A stretch of DNA of 63,208 nucleotides from contig DHYU01000037.1 in the NCBI GenBank assembly GCA_002415485.1, positions 1-63,208 of the forward strand, given 5' to 3'. Shown here in pieces: positions 50,960 to 60,561 of this stretch; position 1 is the stretch's first letter, and each line of letters opens with the position of its first letter. Source of the DNA: Proteobacteria bacterium UBA5122 (GTDB lineage Bacteria > Pseudomonadota > Gammaproteobacteria > Tenderiales > Tenderiaceae). Both the position numbers and the translations under genes were made by a program. Under the pieces are notes generated by a model that saw only the letters and a program-made list of their open reading frames with translations, ran no database searches and had not been told where the DNA came from.

Positions 50960-52635
50960 TAGGACAGATCCAACAACAAGTAGTTATCCTTGCGCACAGG
51001 ATAAAAAGGATCATTTACTGTAGAACCACTGCTTCCCCTGGCCTCAACTGCTATAGTCCAACCCGCTCCCAGGCGACGGCTTAATTCTAACGAATAGGTA
51101 CTTTCGTCGGATTCAGCGTCAACAATGACGCCAAGCAACACCTCAGTACTGTTCACGTCATTGAAGACCCAGCGCAATCCAGCCATCCAGTCGTCCGCAT
51201 AAGGGGTTGTTGCCGCGATACCACGTTCGTCATACAGATATTCAACCAGCATCCCCAAGTCCATGGCGCTGTCAAACAAGCCAACGTATGTATATTCAAA
51301 TCCCGCGACAGCAGCATAAAATCGTTGTGTGGTCTGTTTGCGACTGATGGTTTCCAGTTTCCAGATCCAGTCCCCCATTAAGGCTTGTAGATCCAGACCA
51401 GTTTGATCGATTTGCTCATAGCGTGGAATGAAAACCATCTCACCAGAGGTATTCATCCCCAGCCGCAACGTAGGTTCACGGTTAGTCCCTGAGAAATGCG
51501 ACAGACCTATATCAATATCACCAATGTAATGAGACCAACGTACCGCCCAGTCCACATGCTTTTCTTTGTCATCTGACTCGTATTCAACCATGTCATGATC
51601 AACCACCAGGGGCCCGCGCAGCCGCCCTTCTACACCGGGATACGTACGTTCTCGGAAATACGGCAACACAAAGCCACTAAACGTACCGATTTCGCTGATC
51701 CGCGTAAGCTGTACCATCGGCTGACCAAGTTTGTCTTCGCCATCAAGCGCCTCAACCAGATCCATTTGATTGATGACATCGACCAAATGCATAGACTCGG
51801 TCACACCCCAAAATACCTTGCCCACACCGGCTCTAAACTCCCAATCACCCGCGGCGTGTAACCACATCAACTCACGAATATCAGCGTGGTTCCGTTCATC
51901 ATCATGATCTCCGACGCGTGCAAATGGCACAAACAACAAGCTGCTATCGCCATCGTTCCAGCTCAAATAAAGTTCAGGAGTTAAGGCAAGCGAGGTATAG
52001 TTTTTCTTTTGTTTCGGATACAACCCGTATTGATCGAAGGTTGTGGCGGTTAGATTGAATACACCTGACCAACGGTGATCGAGTGTGGACACGGGTTCTA
52101 CTTCTACATCTGCCTCAGCAATAACAGGCGACACCATTGTTGAAGGCGTGGCTTTATCTGTAGGAAGGTCAGGAACGGCCAATACTGGAGGGGGCGCCAA
52201 ATCATCTGGTCGCGATACTGTATCGGGGACGGGCGTGGGCATGACGGATATCGATGGCGGCACGGACAGCTCGCTAGCGGCCATTTGGCCTGCCGTTGGC
52301 GTGACTGTCGCATACCGGCGCATGATCCCCTGCCAGCCTTTCTGCCTCAACTTGTTCAGTGAGTAACGTGCCTGATCCACCCGTGCATACGGTCCGACCA
52401 AAATGACAATAGAGGTTTCACCGCTAGCCAGCGGAACCAATCGCTCGGCAACCGGAAAGCCTTCGCGCTCCAATTGACCACGCACGATACGAACATTGGC
52501 TGCATCACTAAAGGAACCGACCTGAACATACAAGTCGTCGGCGAGTGACAACCTAGGCTGCATTAGCAACAGGCCAAACAGTATTCCTAACAATACAACC
52601 CCATTACGGGGTTGTTTGAGTGTATCCAGCGTCAT
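50950..52635 (-). CDS. Outer-membrane beta-barrel protein with N-terminal SPOR domain
   Basis: A 561-aa protein with signal peptide (NGVVLLGILFGLLLMQPRLSLA). Residues 33-108 form a SPOR domain (LYVQVGSFSDAANVRIVRGQLEREG, seen in two blocks, ending YATV), which binds denuded peptidoglycan glycans. A Pro/Val-rich linker (to about 185) leads to a C-terminal beta barrel of amphipathic strands that ends in LLLDLSYHF, with the terminal Phe used by the BAM machinery. It is the last gene of a likely three-gene unit with the RND exporter and the LolA-like protein. The combination of SPOR and barrel is uncommon. Confidence 0.78.
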   Translation of the reverse strand: MTLDTLKQPRNGVVLLGILFGLLLMQPRLSLADDLYVQVGSFSDAANVRIVRGQLEREGFPVAERLVPLASGETSIVILVGPYARVDQARYSLNKLRQKGWQGIMRRYATVTPTAGQMAASELSVPPSISVMPTPVPDTVSRPDDLAPPPVLAVPDLPTDKATPSTMVSPVIAEADVEVEPVSTLDHRWSGVFNLTATTFDQYGLYPKQKKNYTSLALTPELYLSWNDGDSSLLFVPFARVGDHDDERNHADIRELMWLHAAGDWEFRAGVGKVFWGVTESMHLVDVINQMDLVEALDGEDKLGQPMVQLTRISEIGTFSGFVLPYFRERTYPGVEGRLRGPLVVDHDMVEYESDDKEKHVDWAVRWSHYIGDIDIGLSHFSGTNREPTLRLGMNTSGEMVFIPRYEQIDQTGLDLQALMGDWIWKLETISRKQTTQRFYAAVAGFEYTYVGLFDSAMDLGMLVEYLYDERGIAATTPYADDWMAGLRWVFNDVNSTEVLLGVIVDAESDESTYSLELSRRLGAGWTIAVEARGSSGSTVNDPFYPVRKDNYLLLDLSYHF

Positions 52636-52655
52636 AAATATTCTTTTGTTGATGC

Positions 52656-53441
52656 TTATCGGGCACGTTCTAGGTTATTTACCCGAAAGTCGTTATCTGT
52701 CAGCCCCGTGCGAAACTTATAATTTTTCCAAAGGATCAGCGTTGTTTTCCCTGTCTGATGATTTTCCATGTACATCTCATCAGGCCGCCAATGATTTTCG
52801 AGATATTTGTTATAACCCCGATATATCAGCGTCTTGAGCAGCGAATTTTTCCGATCGTAAAAGTCTATTTTTTGTAAGCGGTACTCAGCCTGATCGAGCC
52901 AGACGATTTGGCGGGTATAACCTGAATACTCATTCACAGGATATCGTTCGACGACAAAATGCGGCTGACCGTTCAGCGCCTCATCACGCAGGTATTTATA
53001 GGTGTACTTTTCTACTTCTTGTGACCCTATATCTTCGTACGCAAATTCACTGCCCATATAGGGGCCGGACTTATTGCGCGAGGCGATGCGCTTAACGCGT
53101 TTCAAGGCTGGCAGATATAGCCACTGATCATCGTCGCTCAGGCGATAACTATACGTCAGCATCGCGGTGCCTTTCACATCAGCGGGATTATCGAAGATGG
53201 CCAGAGTTTTATCGCCATCACCATCCACCTCTAAGCCGAAAATACGAATCTCACGCCGACTTTCGTCACCTTGGCGATTTTTAAGAATCATCTCCATGTC
53301 GGACGCATAATCATCGAATCCGTTGCCACGCTTTTCAGATTCTTGGAAGATGGCCAAGCCTTTATCTTCAGCGCTTTCCGCCATGGAGGCTGCCGGTGCA
53401 ACGAGCAAGGTCGAGGCTAGGGCTAGAATACGTAAATACAT
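52656..53441 (-). CDS. Periplasmic LolA-like (outer membrane lipoprotein-sorting type) protein
   Basis: A 261-aa protein with a signal peptide (YLRILALASTLLVAPAASMA) and a beta-rich body: DMEMILKNRQGDESRREIRIFG (two blocks), WLYLPALKRVKRIASRNKSGPYMGSEFAYEDIG (in parts) and TGLTDNDFRVNNLERAR at the end. This pattern is annotated as outer membrane lipoprotein-sorting protein and shares the LolA-like fold that holds lipids. It lies 12 nt after the RND exporter and before the SPOR-barrel protein, suggesting lipid or hydrophobic substrate transfer between membranes. Confidence 0.85.
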   Translation of the reverse strand: MYLRILALASTLLVAPAASMAESAEDKGLAIFQESEKRGNGFDDYASDMEMILKNRQGDESRREIRIFGLEVDGDGDKTLAIFDNPADVKGTAMLTYSYRLSDDDQWLYLPALKRVKRIASRNKSGPYMGSEFAYEDIGSQEVEKYTYKYLRDEALNGQPHFVVERYPVNEYSGYTRQIVWLDQAEYRLQKIDFYDRKNSLLKTLIYRGYNKYLENHWRPDEMYMENHQTGKTTLILWKNYKFRTGLTDNDFRVNNLERAR

Positions 53442-53453
53442 AACTGAATATCC

Positions 53454-55757
53454 TTATCGTTGCCGAACTTCATCAAGTTTCATCAATAATGGCGGCAGGA
53501 GTAAAAAATCCGCCAACAAGGCAATGGTGATGGTCATCGCTGTCATCAACCCCATACCTGAGTTTAATTCAAAAGCCGACTGGGATAAAAGCAGGAAACC
53601 CGCTACGAGCGCCAAAGATGTCACCCAAAGAGCAACACCCACCGTAGAAAACGCATATCTGACGGCATTCTGACTGTCCATCCCCTGCTCTCTCCGCGCA
53701 CGCAGATATTTGCTTAAAAAGTGCACCGTGTCGTCAACCACAATACCCAAGGTCATGCCGATCACTACCGACAAGGCCAAACCCACCTGACCGACGAACA
53801 AACCCCACAAGCCAAACGCCAGGGCAGCCGGCACAAGATTGGGCAAGAGGCTAATCAAGCCTATCTTCACCGATCTCAAGGCAACAATCAAAATAATGGA
53901 GATCAACACCAGCGCAATAGTGGTCCCGGCAAGCATCGCCTTAATATTACGTTCAGCGATATAAGAGAACATCAAGGTCGGGCTGGCGACTACCATCTGA
54001 TATTGAGCGGGGGCATTCGCCAGCCACCATTCTCGCGCCTTGCCTTCGATTTCCAGCATCTGCTGAGTTGAAAGATGCTCGAAGGTCACAATCAGACGAC
54101 TGGCCGATTTTTCGACATCAACCTGATTGTTCAAATCCAGACCAAATGGCAGCGACATTTCGTACAGCAACAGATACTGCGCTGCCATCTCCCGATCATG
54201 CGGCAACTGATACCATGCCGGGTCATCATAATGCAGGTTTTTGTTCAGTCGGCGGTAGGTATCGGTCAGGGTATTGATATGTATCACGCCCGCCTGTGTT
54301 CGATACCAGTTCGCAAAAGCCTCAAGTGTTTGGAGATATTCGGGCTGATTTATGCCGTTACTCTGCCCGGATTGAATAGAGTACTCCAAGGTATATATCC
54401 CAGTCAGATTCTCAGTTGCATAATCCGAGTCAACCCGGAACTGAACGCTATCATCAAAATATTCGACGAAAGTATCGTTCAGTTCGTTGCTGGGAATGCT
54501 GGCGATCAAGACAACGATAATGACGCCACCGCCCCACAGCAGACGATTCCGTTGTTTAATAACGAAGTCAGCCAAACGCTCCATCATTTTGGTTGAATGA
54601 GTGATGGCCGAGACCTTCGGCACTGGCAGAATCATCAATAACGCCGGCAGAAAGGTCACCGATAATAGATACCCGCTCAACACCCCAATAGCAACGATAT
54701 TGCCAAGATCCTGGAATGGCGGCGCATCACTAAAGTTCATGCTCAAAAAACCAATTGCCGTCGTCAAACTGGTAATGAATACCGGCTGCATATTGACGCG
54801 CATACTTTCCCGCACTGCCTGATAACGGTCATATCCCTTACGTAGCGATTGCAAATAATTGCTGATGATATGTACACAGTGCGCGACTGCAATCGTCATG
54901 ATCATCGTCGGTGCAGAGGTCGTCGGCGGCGACAACACTGTCCCCAGCCAGCCAGATATCCCCATCGCGCTGACGATTGACATCACGATGACAACGAAGG
55001 TGGCGAATGTGCCGCCAATGACACGCAAGAAGAAGCCTATCAGTACGAGGATAATGACAAACATCAACGGGATCAGCGTCGCCATGTCGCTTTGTGCTGC
55101 CTCAGGGAAGGCTGCGTTCATCATCGTCATACCGGTGAGATGAAAGTCGATATCGGGATAGCGTTCACCGACCTCTGCAACCAACTGCCTGACGTAACCA
55201 ACAACCATTGGTCCTTCCGCAGCGCTATCTAAACCAGGCAGCTGGATCGTGATATTAATGCCACTGACGCGGCCATCCGGCGAGATCAAGCGGTTAACCA
55301 ACAAGGGTTCGTGGAGTGCGATCTGCCGAATCCGAGCTAAATCTGCATCAGCCAGGTTATGTGCATCTTCATAGAGATTCTGCACCACCAAATCATCACC
55401 TTCGGCATAGGTGTGTTGGTAATTGGCGATGGAATCAACTCTAATTGAAAACGGTGTTTTCCAGGCTGCGGCCGTTAATTCTTCAATCAGGGCCAGACTA
55501 TCATTCACAAAAATATCACCGCCCTTGGGCGTGACGACAATCAGCACGTTATCGTTTTTGGTATAGGTGTTTTGCAATGCCTCGAAGGCAAGCAGCTGAG
55601 GGTTCTCACTGCTGAAAAAAACGCGGTAGTCGTTGGAGAAGGTCAGATAGCGCGCACCGGCCGCAGCTAATATCACCCACAGGAGAGAGAAGATGATGAT
55701 CGGCCAGCGCAGCCTATACAATATGCGAACATACCCTTCCATCACTGAACCAGCCAT
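53454..55757 (-). CDS. RND-superfamily exporter (MMPL type)
   Basis: A 767-aa inner-membrane protein with the RND layout: one N-terminal helix (WPIIIFSLLWVILAAAGARYL), a large periplasmic loop, a block of helices (LIPLMFVIILVLIGFFLRVI onward, with TSLTTAIGFLSMNFSDAPP), a second loop and a second helix block (GMTLGIVVDDTVHFLSKYLRAR, with DD for proton relay). MMPL exporters carry lipids, such as hopanoids or mycolates. ATG 55757 or 55742 may be the start. It is the first gene of the three-gene unit. Confidence 0.88.
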   Translation of the reverse strand: MAGSVMEGYVRILYRLRWPIIIFSLLWVILAAAGARYLTFSNDYRVFFSSENPQLLAFEALQNTYTKNDNVLIVVTPKGGDIFVNDSLALIEELTAAAWKTPFSIRVDSIANYQHTYAEGDDLVVQNLYEDAHNLADADLARIRQIALHEPLLVNRLISPDGRVSGINITIQLPGLDSAAEGPMVVGYVRQLVAEVGERYPDIDFHLTGMTMMNAAFPEAAQSDMATLIPLMFVIILVLIGFFLRVIGGTFATFVVIVMSIVSAMGISGWLGTVLSPPTTSAPTMIMTIAVAHCVHIISNYLQSLRKGYDRYQAVRESMRVNMQPVFITSLTTAIGFLSMNFSDAPPFQDLGNIVAIGVLSGYLLSVTFLPALLMILPVPKVSAITHSTKMMERLADFVIKQRNRLLWGGGVIIVVLIASIPSNELNDTFVEYFDDSVQFRVDSDYATENLTGIYTLEYSIQSGQSNGINQPEYLQTLEAFANWYRTQAGVIHINTLTDTYRRLNKNLHYDDPAWYQLPHDREMAAQYLLLYEMSLPFGLDLNNQVDVEKSASRLIVTFEHLSTQQMLEIEGKAREWWLANAPAQYQMVVASPTLMFSYIAERNIKAMLAGTTIALVLISIILIVALRSVKIGLISLLPNLVPAALAFGLWGLFVGQVGLALSVVIGMTLGIVVDDTVHFLSKYLRARREQGMDSQNAVRYAFSTVGVALWVTSLALVAGFLLLSQSAFELNSGMGLMTAMTITIALLADFLLLPPLLMKLDEVRQR

Positions 55758-55947
55758 AAAATCCTTCTAATTTTCATGCCAAGCGCAAGCTCATGCGTGG
55801 CACTGTGACACACTCCCACCGTGTTTGACCACTCACTATGATGCCAGTCACAATCTGTGCGAAAATGGCGTCGGTCGTTACGAATGACGGCAAATTAAGC
55901 ACACTTCGTCCATATCCGCACAAGCGGGCAATAACACATAAAGCATA

Positions 55948-58900
55948 ATGACTTCAGAGGCCACTCAGAGTTCCGAGATCTACCGGGACCCATTCCACCC
56001 CTACGTTCCAACGGGCGCCGGTCGCCGCACGACCTGGGCCCGCCTGTACGGCAGTAGCCTGGGCATGATCATCAGTCAGGCGGCGCAGCAGCACGACGGG
56101 CCGTTGCTAGTGATTGCCGCCGACACCCTGGCCGCGACACGCCTCGAATACGAACTGGCGTTTTATCTGGCGAACTGTGCACAGACGCCGGTGCTGCACC
56201 TCCCCGATTGGGAGACGCTGCCCTACGACATCTTTTCGCCCCATCAGGACATCACCTCGCAACGACTGGAGACCCTTTCCAAACTGCCGCAGCTACAGCG
56301 CGGGATTGTGATTATCCCGGCCGCGACGGCCATGCACCGCCTGCCACCACTGACCCACATCGATGCCTACAGCCTGATGCTGGATGTCGGCCAGAAGCTC
56401 AATATCGATGCCCTGCGCCTGCGCCTGGAACGCAACGGCTATCGCTGCGTATCGCAGGTGATGGAGCATGGCGAGTTCGCCGTGCGCGGCGCACTGGTCG
56501 ATCTCTACCCGATGGGCAGCAAACAGCCCTACCGGATCGATCTGTTCGACGACGAGATTGAATCCATCCGCGTCTTCGACCCGGAGACCCAGCTCTCGCA
56601 GCAAAACATCCATCAAGTGCGACTCCTGCCGGCGCGAGAATTCCCGCTCGACAAGGAGGCCATCACCCTCTTCCGTCAGGCCTACCGGGCCGAGTTCGAA
56701 GGTGATCCATCGAAATCCGTGATCTATACCGATGTCAGCAACGGCATCGCGCCGCCGGGCATCGAATACTATCTGCCGCTGTTCTATCCGCAAACGGCCA
56801 CGCTGTTTGACTACCTGCCGGCGAATACCGTGATCATCGCCGATGACGGTGTTGAAGAGGCCGCCAAGACCTTCTGGCGCGAGATCGAATCGCGTTACGA
56901 GCAGCGCCGCGTCGACCCACAGCGGCCGATCCTCGCCCCGACCCGCGGCTTTTTACGCCACGACGAGCTGGCCCAGTTCTTCAACACCTTTCCGCTCGTC
57001 AATTGCCGCCATTTTGAGGTCGACAACGGCCAGGGCATCCACAATTTCAACTCCAGAATCGTCCCGGCACTGACCGTCAACGCACGTGCGCCGGAACCCT
57101 TGGCCGCGCTGAAAAAATTCATCGCCGACTTCGAGGGCCGCATTCTGTTCGCCGCCGAGACCAGCGGCCGCCGCGAGGCACTGTTGGAATTGCTCAAACG
57201 CGACGGCCTGACACCCAAGGCCTGCGGTGACTGGTTGTCGTTCCTACAGGATGAAAGCTGCCGCCTCGGCATCACCATCGCACCGCTCGAAAAGGGCCTG
57301 TTGATCGACAATATCGCCGTCATCAGCGAACCACAATTGTTCGGCGAACAGGCCATGCAACGCCGTCGCCGCCGGGTGACCAAACGCGACGACAACGCCA
57401 TCGTCCGCAGCCTGACCGAACTGATGCCCGGCAGCCCGGTGGTACATGAAGACCACGGCGTCGGCCGCTATCTCGGCCTGCAAAATCTCGATGTCAACGG
57501 CGTGACCACCGAGTTCCTAACGCTTGAATATCACGGCGGCGACAAGCTGTATGTGCCGGTCTCGTCACTGCACCTGATCAGTCGTTATACCGGCACCACC
57601 CCCGACAACGCGCCGCTGCACAAGCTCGGCTCCGAAGTGTGGGGCAAGGCCAAACGCAAGGCCGCCGAAAAGGCCCACGATGTCGCCGCCGAACTGCTCG
57701 ACATCTACGCCCGCCGTGCCGCGCGCAAGGGCTTTGCCTACCCGGAGCCGGACGAGCAGTATCTCGCCTTCGCCGCCGCCTTCCCGTTTGAAGAGACGCC
57801 CGATCAGGAAGAGGCCATCCACAAGGTCGTCGGCGACATGGTCTCTGATCAACCGATGGATCGTCTGGTCTGCGGTGATGTTGGTTTTGGCAAGACCGAG
57901 GTCGCGATGCGCGCCGCCTTCCTCGCCGTACAGGGCGGACGACAGGTTGCCGTGCTGGTGCCGACCACCTTGCTGGCGCAGCAGCATTACCAAAACTTCC
58001 GCGACCGCTTTGCCGACTGGCCGGTACGCATTGAGGTGTTGTCACGTTTCCGCTCGAAAAAAGAACAGGATGATGTACTGAAGGCGCTGGCCGATGGTCA
58101 GGTCGATATCGTCATCGGTACCCACAAGCTGTTGCAAAGCTCGGTCAAATTCTCCGAGCTGGGACTGGTCATCCTCGATGAGGAACACCGCTTCGGCGTG
58201 CGGCAAAAAGAACGACTGAAATCACTACGTTCAGAAGTAGATGTGCTCACGCTCACCGCCACACCGATCCCGCGCACCTTGAACATGGCGCTGTCGGACC
58301 TGCGCGACCTGTCGATCATCGCCACGCCGCCGTCGAAACGACTGGCGATCAAGACCTTCGTCCGCCAGTGGGACAACGCGCTGATTGCCGAGGCCTGCCT
58401 GCGTGAGATCAAACGCGGCGGCCAGGTGTATTTCCTGCACAACGAGGTCGACACCATCGAGAAGAAGGCGCGAGAACTCGAAGAGCTGATCCCCGAGGCG
58501 CGCATCGTCACCGCCCACGGCCAGATGCCGGAGCGGCAGTTGGAAAAGGTCATGCTCGACTTCTACCACCAACGGTTCAACATCCTGGTCTGTACCACGA
58601 TCATCGAGACCGGCATCGACGTCCCGAGCGCCAACACCATCATCATGAACCGTGCTGACAAGCTCGGTCTGGCGCAGCTGTATCAGCTGCGTGGCCGTGT
58701 CGGTCGTTCCTATCATCAGGCCTACGCCTATCTGATCGTGCCCAACAAACGCAGCATGACCGCCGATGCGGTCAAACGCATGGAGGCGATCGAGTCATTG
58801 GAAGGTCTCGGCGCCGGTTTCACCCTCGCCTCGCACGACCTAGAGATCCGCGGTGCCGGTGAACTGCTCGGCGATGAACAGAGCGGCCAGATCCAAGAGG

Positions 58901-59436
58901 TCGGCTTTGGCATGTACAGCGAACTACTGGAGCGTGCCGTCAAGGCGCTCAAGTCTGGTCAGGTGCCGAACCTCGATCAGCCGCTGCAAAGCCAGGCCGA
59001 GATCGATCTCAAGATTCCGGCATTGCTGCCTGAGAGTTACCTGCCCGATGTGCATTCACGCCTGGTCATGTATAAGCGAATCGCCAATGCCGCCGATAGC
59101 GACGAGCTGAGAGAGTTGCAGGTCGAGATGATCGATCGCTTTGGCCTGCTGCCCGATGCAGCCAAGAATCTGTTTGCCGTGACCGAACTGAAACTCAAGG
59201 CCGCACCGCTGGCAATCAAGAAGATCGAGGCCAGCACCACGGGTGGACGGCTGAACTTTGGCCCGGCTACCCGCCTCAACACCGAGGCCTTGATCAAGCT
59301 GATCCAGAAGGATTTCAAGACATACAAGCTTGAAGGACAGGAACGGCTGAAGTTCACACTGCCCTTGCCCGATGCAGACGACCGTTTGGCCTTTATCGAT
59401 CAGCTATTGCAGCGTTTGGCACCCGAGCCCGATTAA
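55948..59436 (+). CDS. mfd: Transcription-repair coupling factor Mfd
   Basis: A 1162-aa protein, close to E. coli Mfd (1148). In order: UvrB-like N-terminal module (LPDWETLPYDIFSPHQDITSQRL in parts), RNA polymerase-interaction domain near 490-550 (PVVHEDHGVGRYLGLQ), translocase with Walker A CGDVGFGKTEVAMRA near residue 645 and ILDEEHRFGVRQKE, TATPIPRTL, TTIIETGIDVPSAN and QLRGRVGRS, then the TRCF C-terminal domain. It removes stalled RNA polymerase and recruits UvrA. The gene is alone, divergent from the MMPL unit. Confidence 0.97.
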   Translation: MTSEATQSSEIYRDPFHPYVPTGAGRRTTWARLYGSSLGMIISQAAQQHDGPLLVIAADTLAATRLEYELAFYLANCAQTPVLHLPDWETLPYDIFSPHQDITSQRLETLSKLPQLQRGIVIIPAATAMHRLPPLTHIDAYSLMLDVGQKLNIDALRLRLERNGYRCVSQVMEHGEFAVRGALVDLYPMGSKQPYRIDLFDDEIESIRVFDPETQLSQQNIHQVRLLPAREFPLDKEAITLFRQAYRAEFEGDPSKSVIYTDVSNGIAPPGIEYYLPLFYPQTATLFDYLPANTVIIADDGVEEAAKTFWREIESRYEQRRVDPQRPILAPTRGFLRHDELAQFFNTFPLVNCRHFEVDNGQGIHNFNSRIVPALTVNARAPEPLAALKKFIADFEGRILFAAETSGRREALLELLKRDGLTPKACGDWLSFLQDESCRLGITIAPLEKGLLIDNIAVISEPQLFGEQAMQRRRRRVTKRDDNAIVRSLTELMPGSPVVHEDHGVGRYLGLQNLDVNGVTTEFLTLEYHGGDKLYVPVSSLHLISRYTGTTPDNAPLHKLGSEVWGKAKRKAAEKAHDVAAELLDIYARRAARKGFAYPEPDEQYLAFAAAFPFEETPDQEEAIHKVVGDMVSDQPMDRLVCGDVGFGKTEVAMRAAFLAVQGGRQVAVLVPTTLLAQQHYQNFRDRFADWPVRIEVLSRFRSKKEQDDVLKALADGQVDIVIGTHKLLQSSVKFSELGLVILDEEHRFGVRQKERLKSLRSEVDVLTLTATPIPRTLNMALSDLRDLSIIATPPSKRLAIKTFVRQWDNALIAEACLREIKRGGQVYFLHNEVDTIEKKARELEELIPEARIVTAHGQMPERQLEKVMLDFYHQRFNILVCTTIIETGIDVPSANTIIMNRADKLGLAQLYQLRGRVGRSYHQAYAYLIVPNKRSMTADAVKRMEAIESLEGLGAGFTLASHDLEIRGAGELLGDEQSGQIQEVGFGMYSELLERAVKALKSGQVPNLDQPLQSQAEIDLKIPALLPESYLPDVHSRLVMYKRIANAADSDELRELQVEMIDRFGLLPDAAKNLFAVTELKLKAAPLAIKKIEASTTGGRLNFGPATRLNTEALIKLIQKDFKTYKLEGQERLKFTLPLPDADDRLAFIDQLLQRLAPEPD

Positions 59437-59447
59437 AGTGCGCACAT

Positions 59448-59477
59448 AAAAAAGCCCACCCGATCTCCGGGTGGGCC
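59448..59477 (-). terminator. Terminator of the comEA-like gene
   Basis: GCCCACCCG at 59454-59462 pairs with CGGGTGGGC at 59468-59476 over a 5-nt loop. On the minus strand a run of six T follows (A-run 59448-59453), so it ends the comEA-like transcript; on the plus strand there is no T-tract for mfd. Confidence 0.85.
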
Positions 59478-59496
59478 ATGTACTTCAGATAACTGG

Positions 59497-59775
59497 CTAT
59501 GGTTTTTCGCTATCAGACAAACTGACTTGATCGCGAATCTTCTCGACGGTTTTATCGCCGATGCCTTTGACATTGGCGAGTTCTTCAACCGTCTCAAATT
59601 CCCCATGCGCTTCGCGATACTTCACAATCGCCTCGGCCTTGGCCGGGCCGATGCCCTTCACCTCGGCGGCGATTGTTTGAGCATCTGCCTGATTGATATC
59701 CACCTGCCCGTCTTCGGCGTGGGCGGAAAATGCGGCGAAACAAAGGGCCAGTGCAGCCATTGCGTGTTTGATCAT
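59497..59775 (-). CDS. ComEA-family helix-hairpin-helix protein
   Basis: A 92-aa protein with a signal peptide (AMAALALCFAAFSAHA) and a helix-hairpin-helix pair: VDINQADAQTIAAEVKGIGPAKA and EELANVKGIGDKTVEKIRDQV (each in part). Secreted ComEA proteins bind DNA in the periplasm for uptake in competent gammaproteobacteria. It has its own terminator and lies downstream of pyrF on the same strand. Confidence 0.9.
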   Translation of the reverse strand: MIKHAMAALALCFAAFSAHAEDGQVDINQADAQTIAAEVKGIGPAKAEAIVKYREAHGEFETVEELANVKGIGDKTVEKIRDQVSLSDSEKP

Positions 59776-59847
59776 CGTGACACTCCTTGTGTTGATTTAT
59801 CCCTAAGCCCGTAGGCCAGGACAGAGTGCGCGACGACTGCAAGGCCA

Positions 59848-60561
59848 TCAACTAACTGAATGGTTAATGTCTTGCCAGATGGCCTCGAATGCTGCGGCCG
59901 GATCAGGGGCCTGAGTAATCGGGCGACCGATGACCAGATAATCAGCCCCGGCCTTCAAGGCCTCGACCGGGGTCATCACGCGGCGTTGATCGCCCTGCTC
60001 GGCGCCGAGCGGACGCACGCCGGGTGTCACCAGCTTAAACTCGGGACCAAAGCAGTGTTTGAGGCCTTGGGCCTCCTGCGCTGAACAGACAAGACCATCC
60101 AGACCGGACGCCTTCGCCAATGCTGCCAGACGCTGCACATGCGCGGCTGGATCGAGGTCAATCCCCACCTCGGCCAGATCGCTGGCCGACATGCTGGTCA
60201 GCACCGTCACGCCGATCAATAACGGGCGCTGACGACTGCCGTCGATTGCCTCCCGCGCCGCAGTCATCATGCGGCTGCCACCTGAACAATGCACATTGAG
60301 CATCCACACCCCCAGCTCGGCACCTACGCGGCAGGCAGAGGCCACTGTGTTCGGGATGTCGTGGAATTTAAGATCCAGAAACACCTCAAAACCCGCCGCC
60401 TGCAAGCGTTCAACCACTGTTGGTCCGGCACGCGTGAACAGTTCTTTGCCGACCTTTACGCGGCAACGCTGTGGGTCCAGCTGGCTGGCAAACCCTACGG
60501 CTTCATCGGCAGATGCATAATCCAGGGCGACGATAATCAGTTTGTTGCTTACATCGGTCAT
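59848..60561 (-). CDS. pyrF: Orotidine 5'-phosphate decarboxylase
   Basis: A 237-aa enzyme of pyrimidine synthesis that makes UMP from OMP. The catalytic Lys/Asp set is in FLDLKFHDIPNTV, with IIVALDYASADEA at the start, LNVHCSGG, and TPGVRPLGAEQGDQRRVMTP (phosphate region) and VIGRPITQAPDP near the end. Its ATG directly abuts the lapB stop. The lapA-lapB-pyrF order is common in gammaproteobacteria. Confidence 0.96.
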   Translation of the reverse strand: MTDVSNKLIIVALDYASADEAVGFASQLDPQRCRVKVGKELFTRAGPTVVERLQAAGFEVFLDLKFHDIPNTVASACRVGAELGVWMLNVHCSGGSRMMTAAREAIDGSRQRPLLIGVTVLTSMSASDLAEVGIDLDPAAHVQRLAALAKASGLDGLVCSAQEAQGLKHCFGPEFKLVTPGVRPLGAEQGDQRRVMTPVEALKAGADYLVIGRPITQAPDPAAAFEAIWQDINHSVS

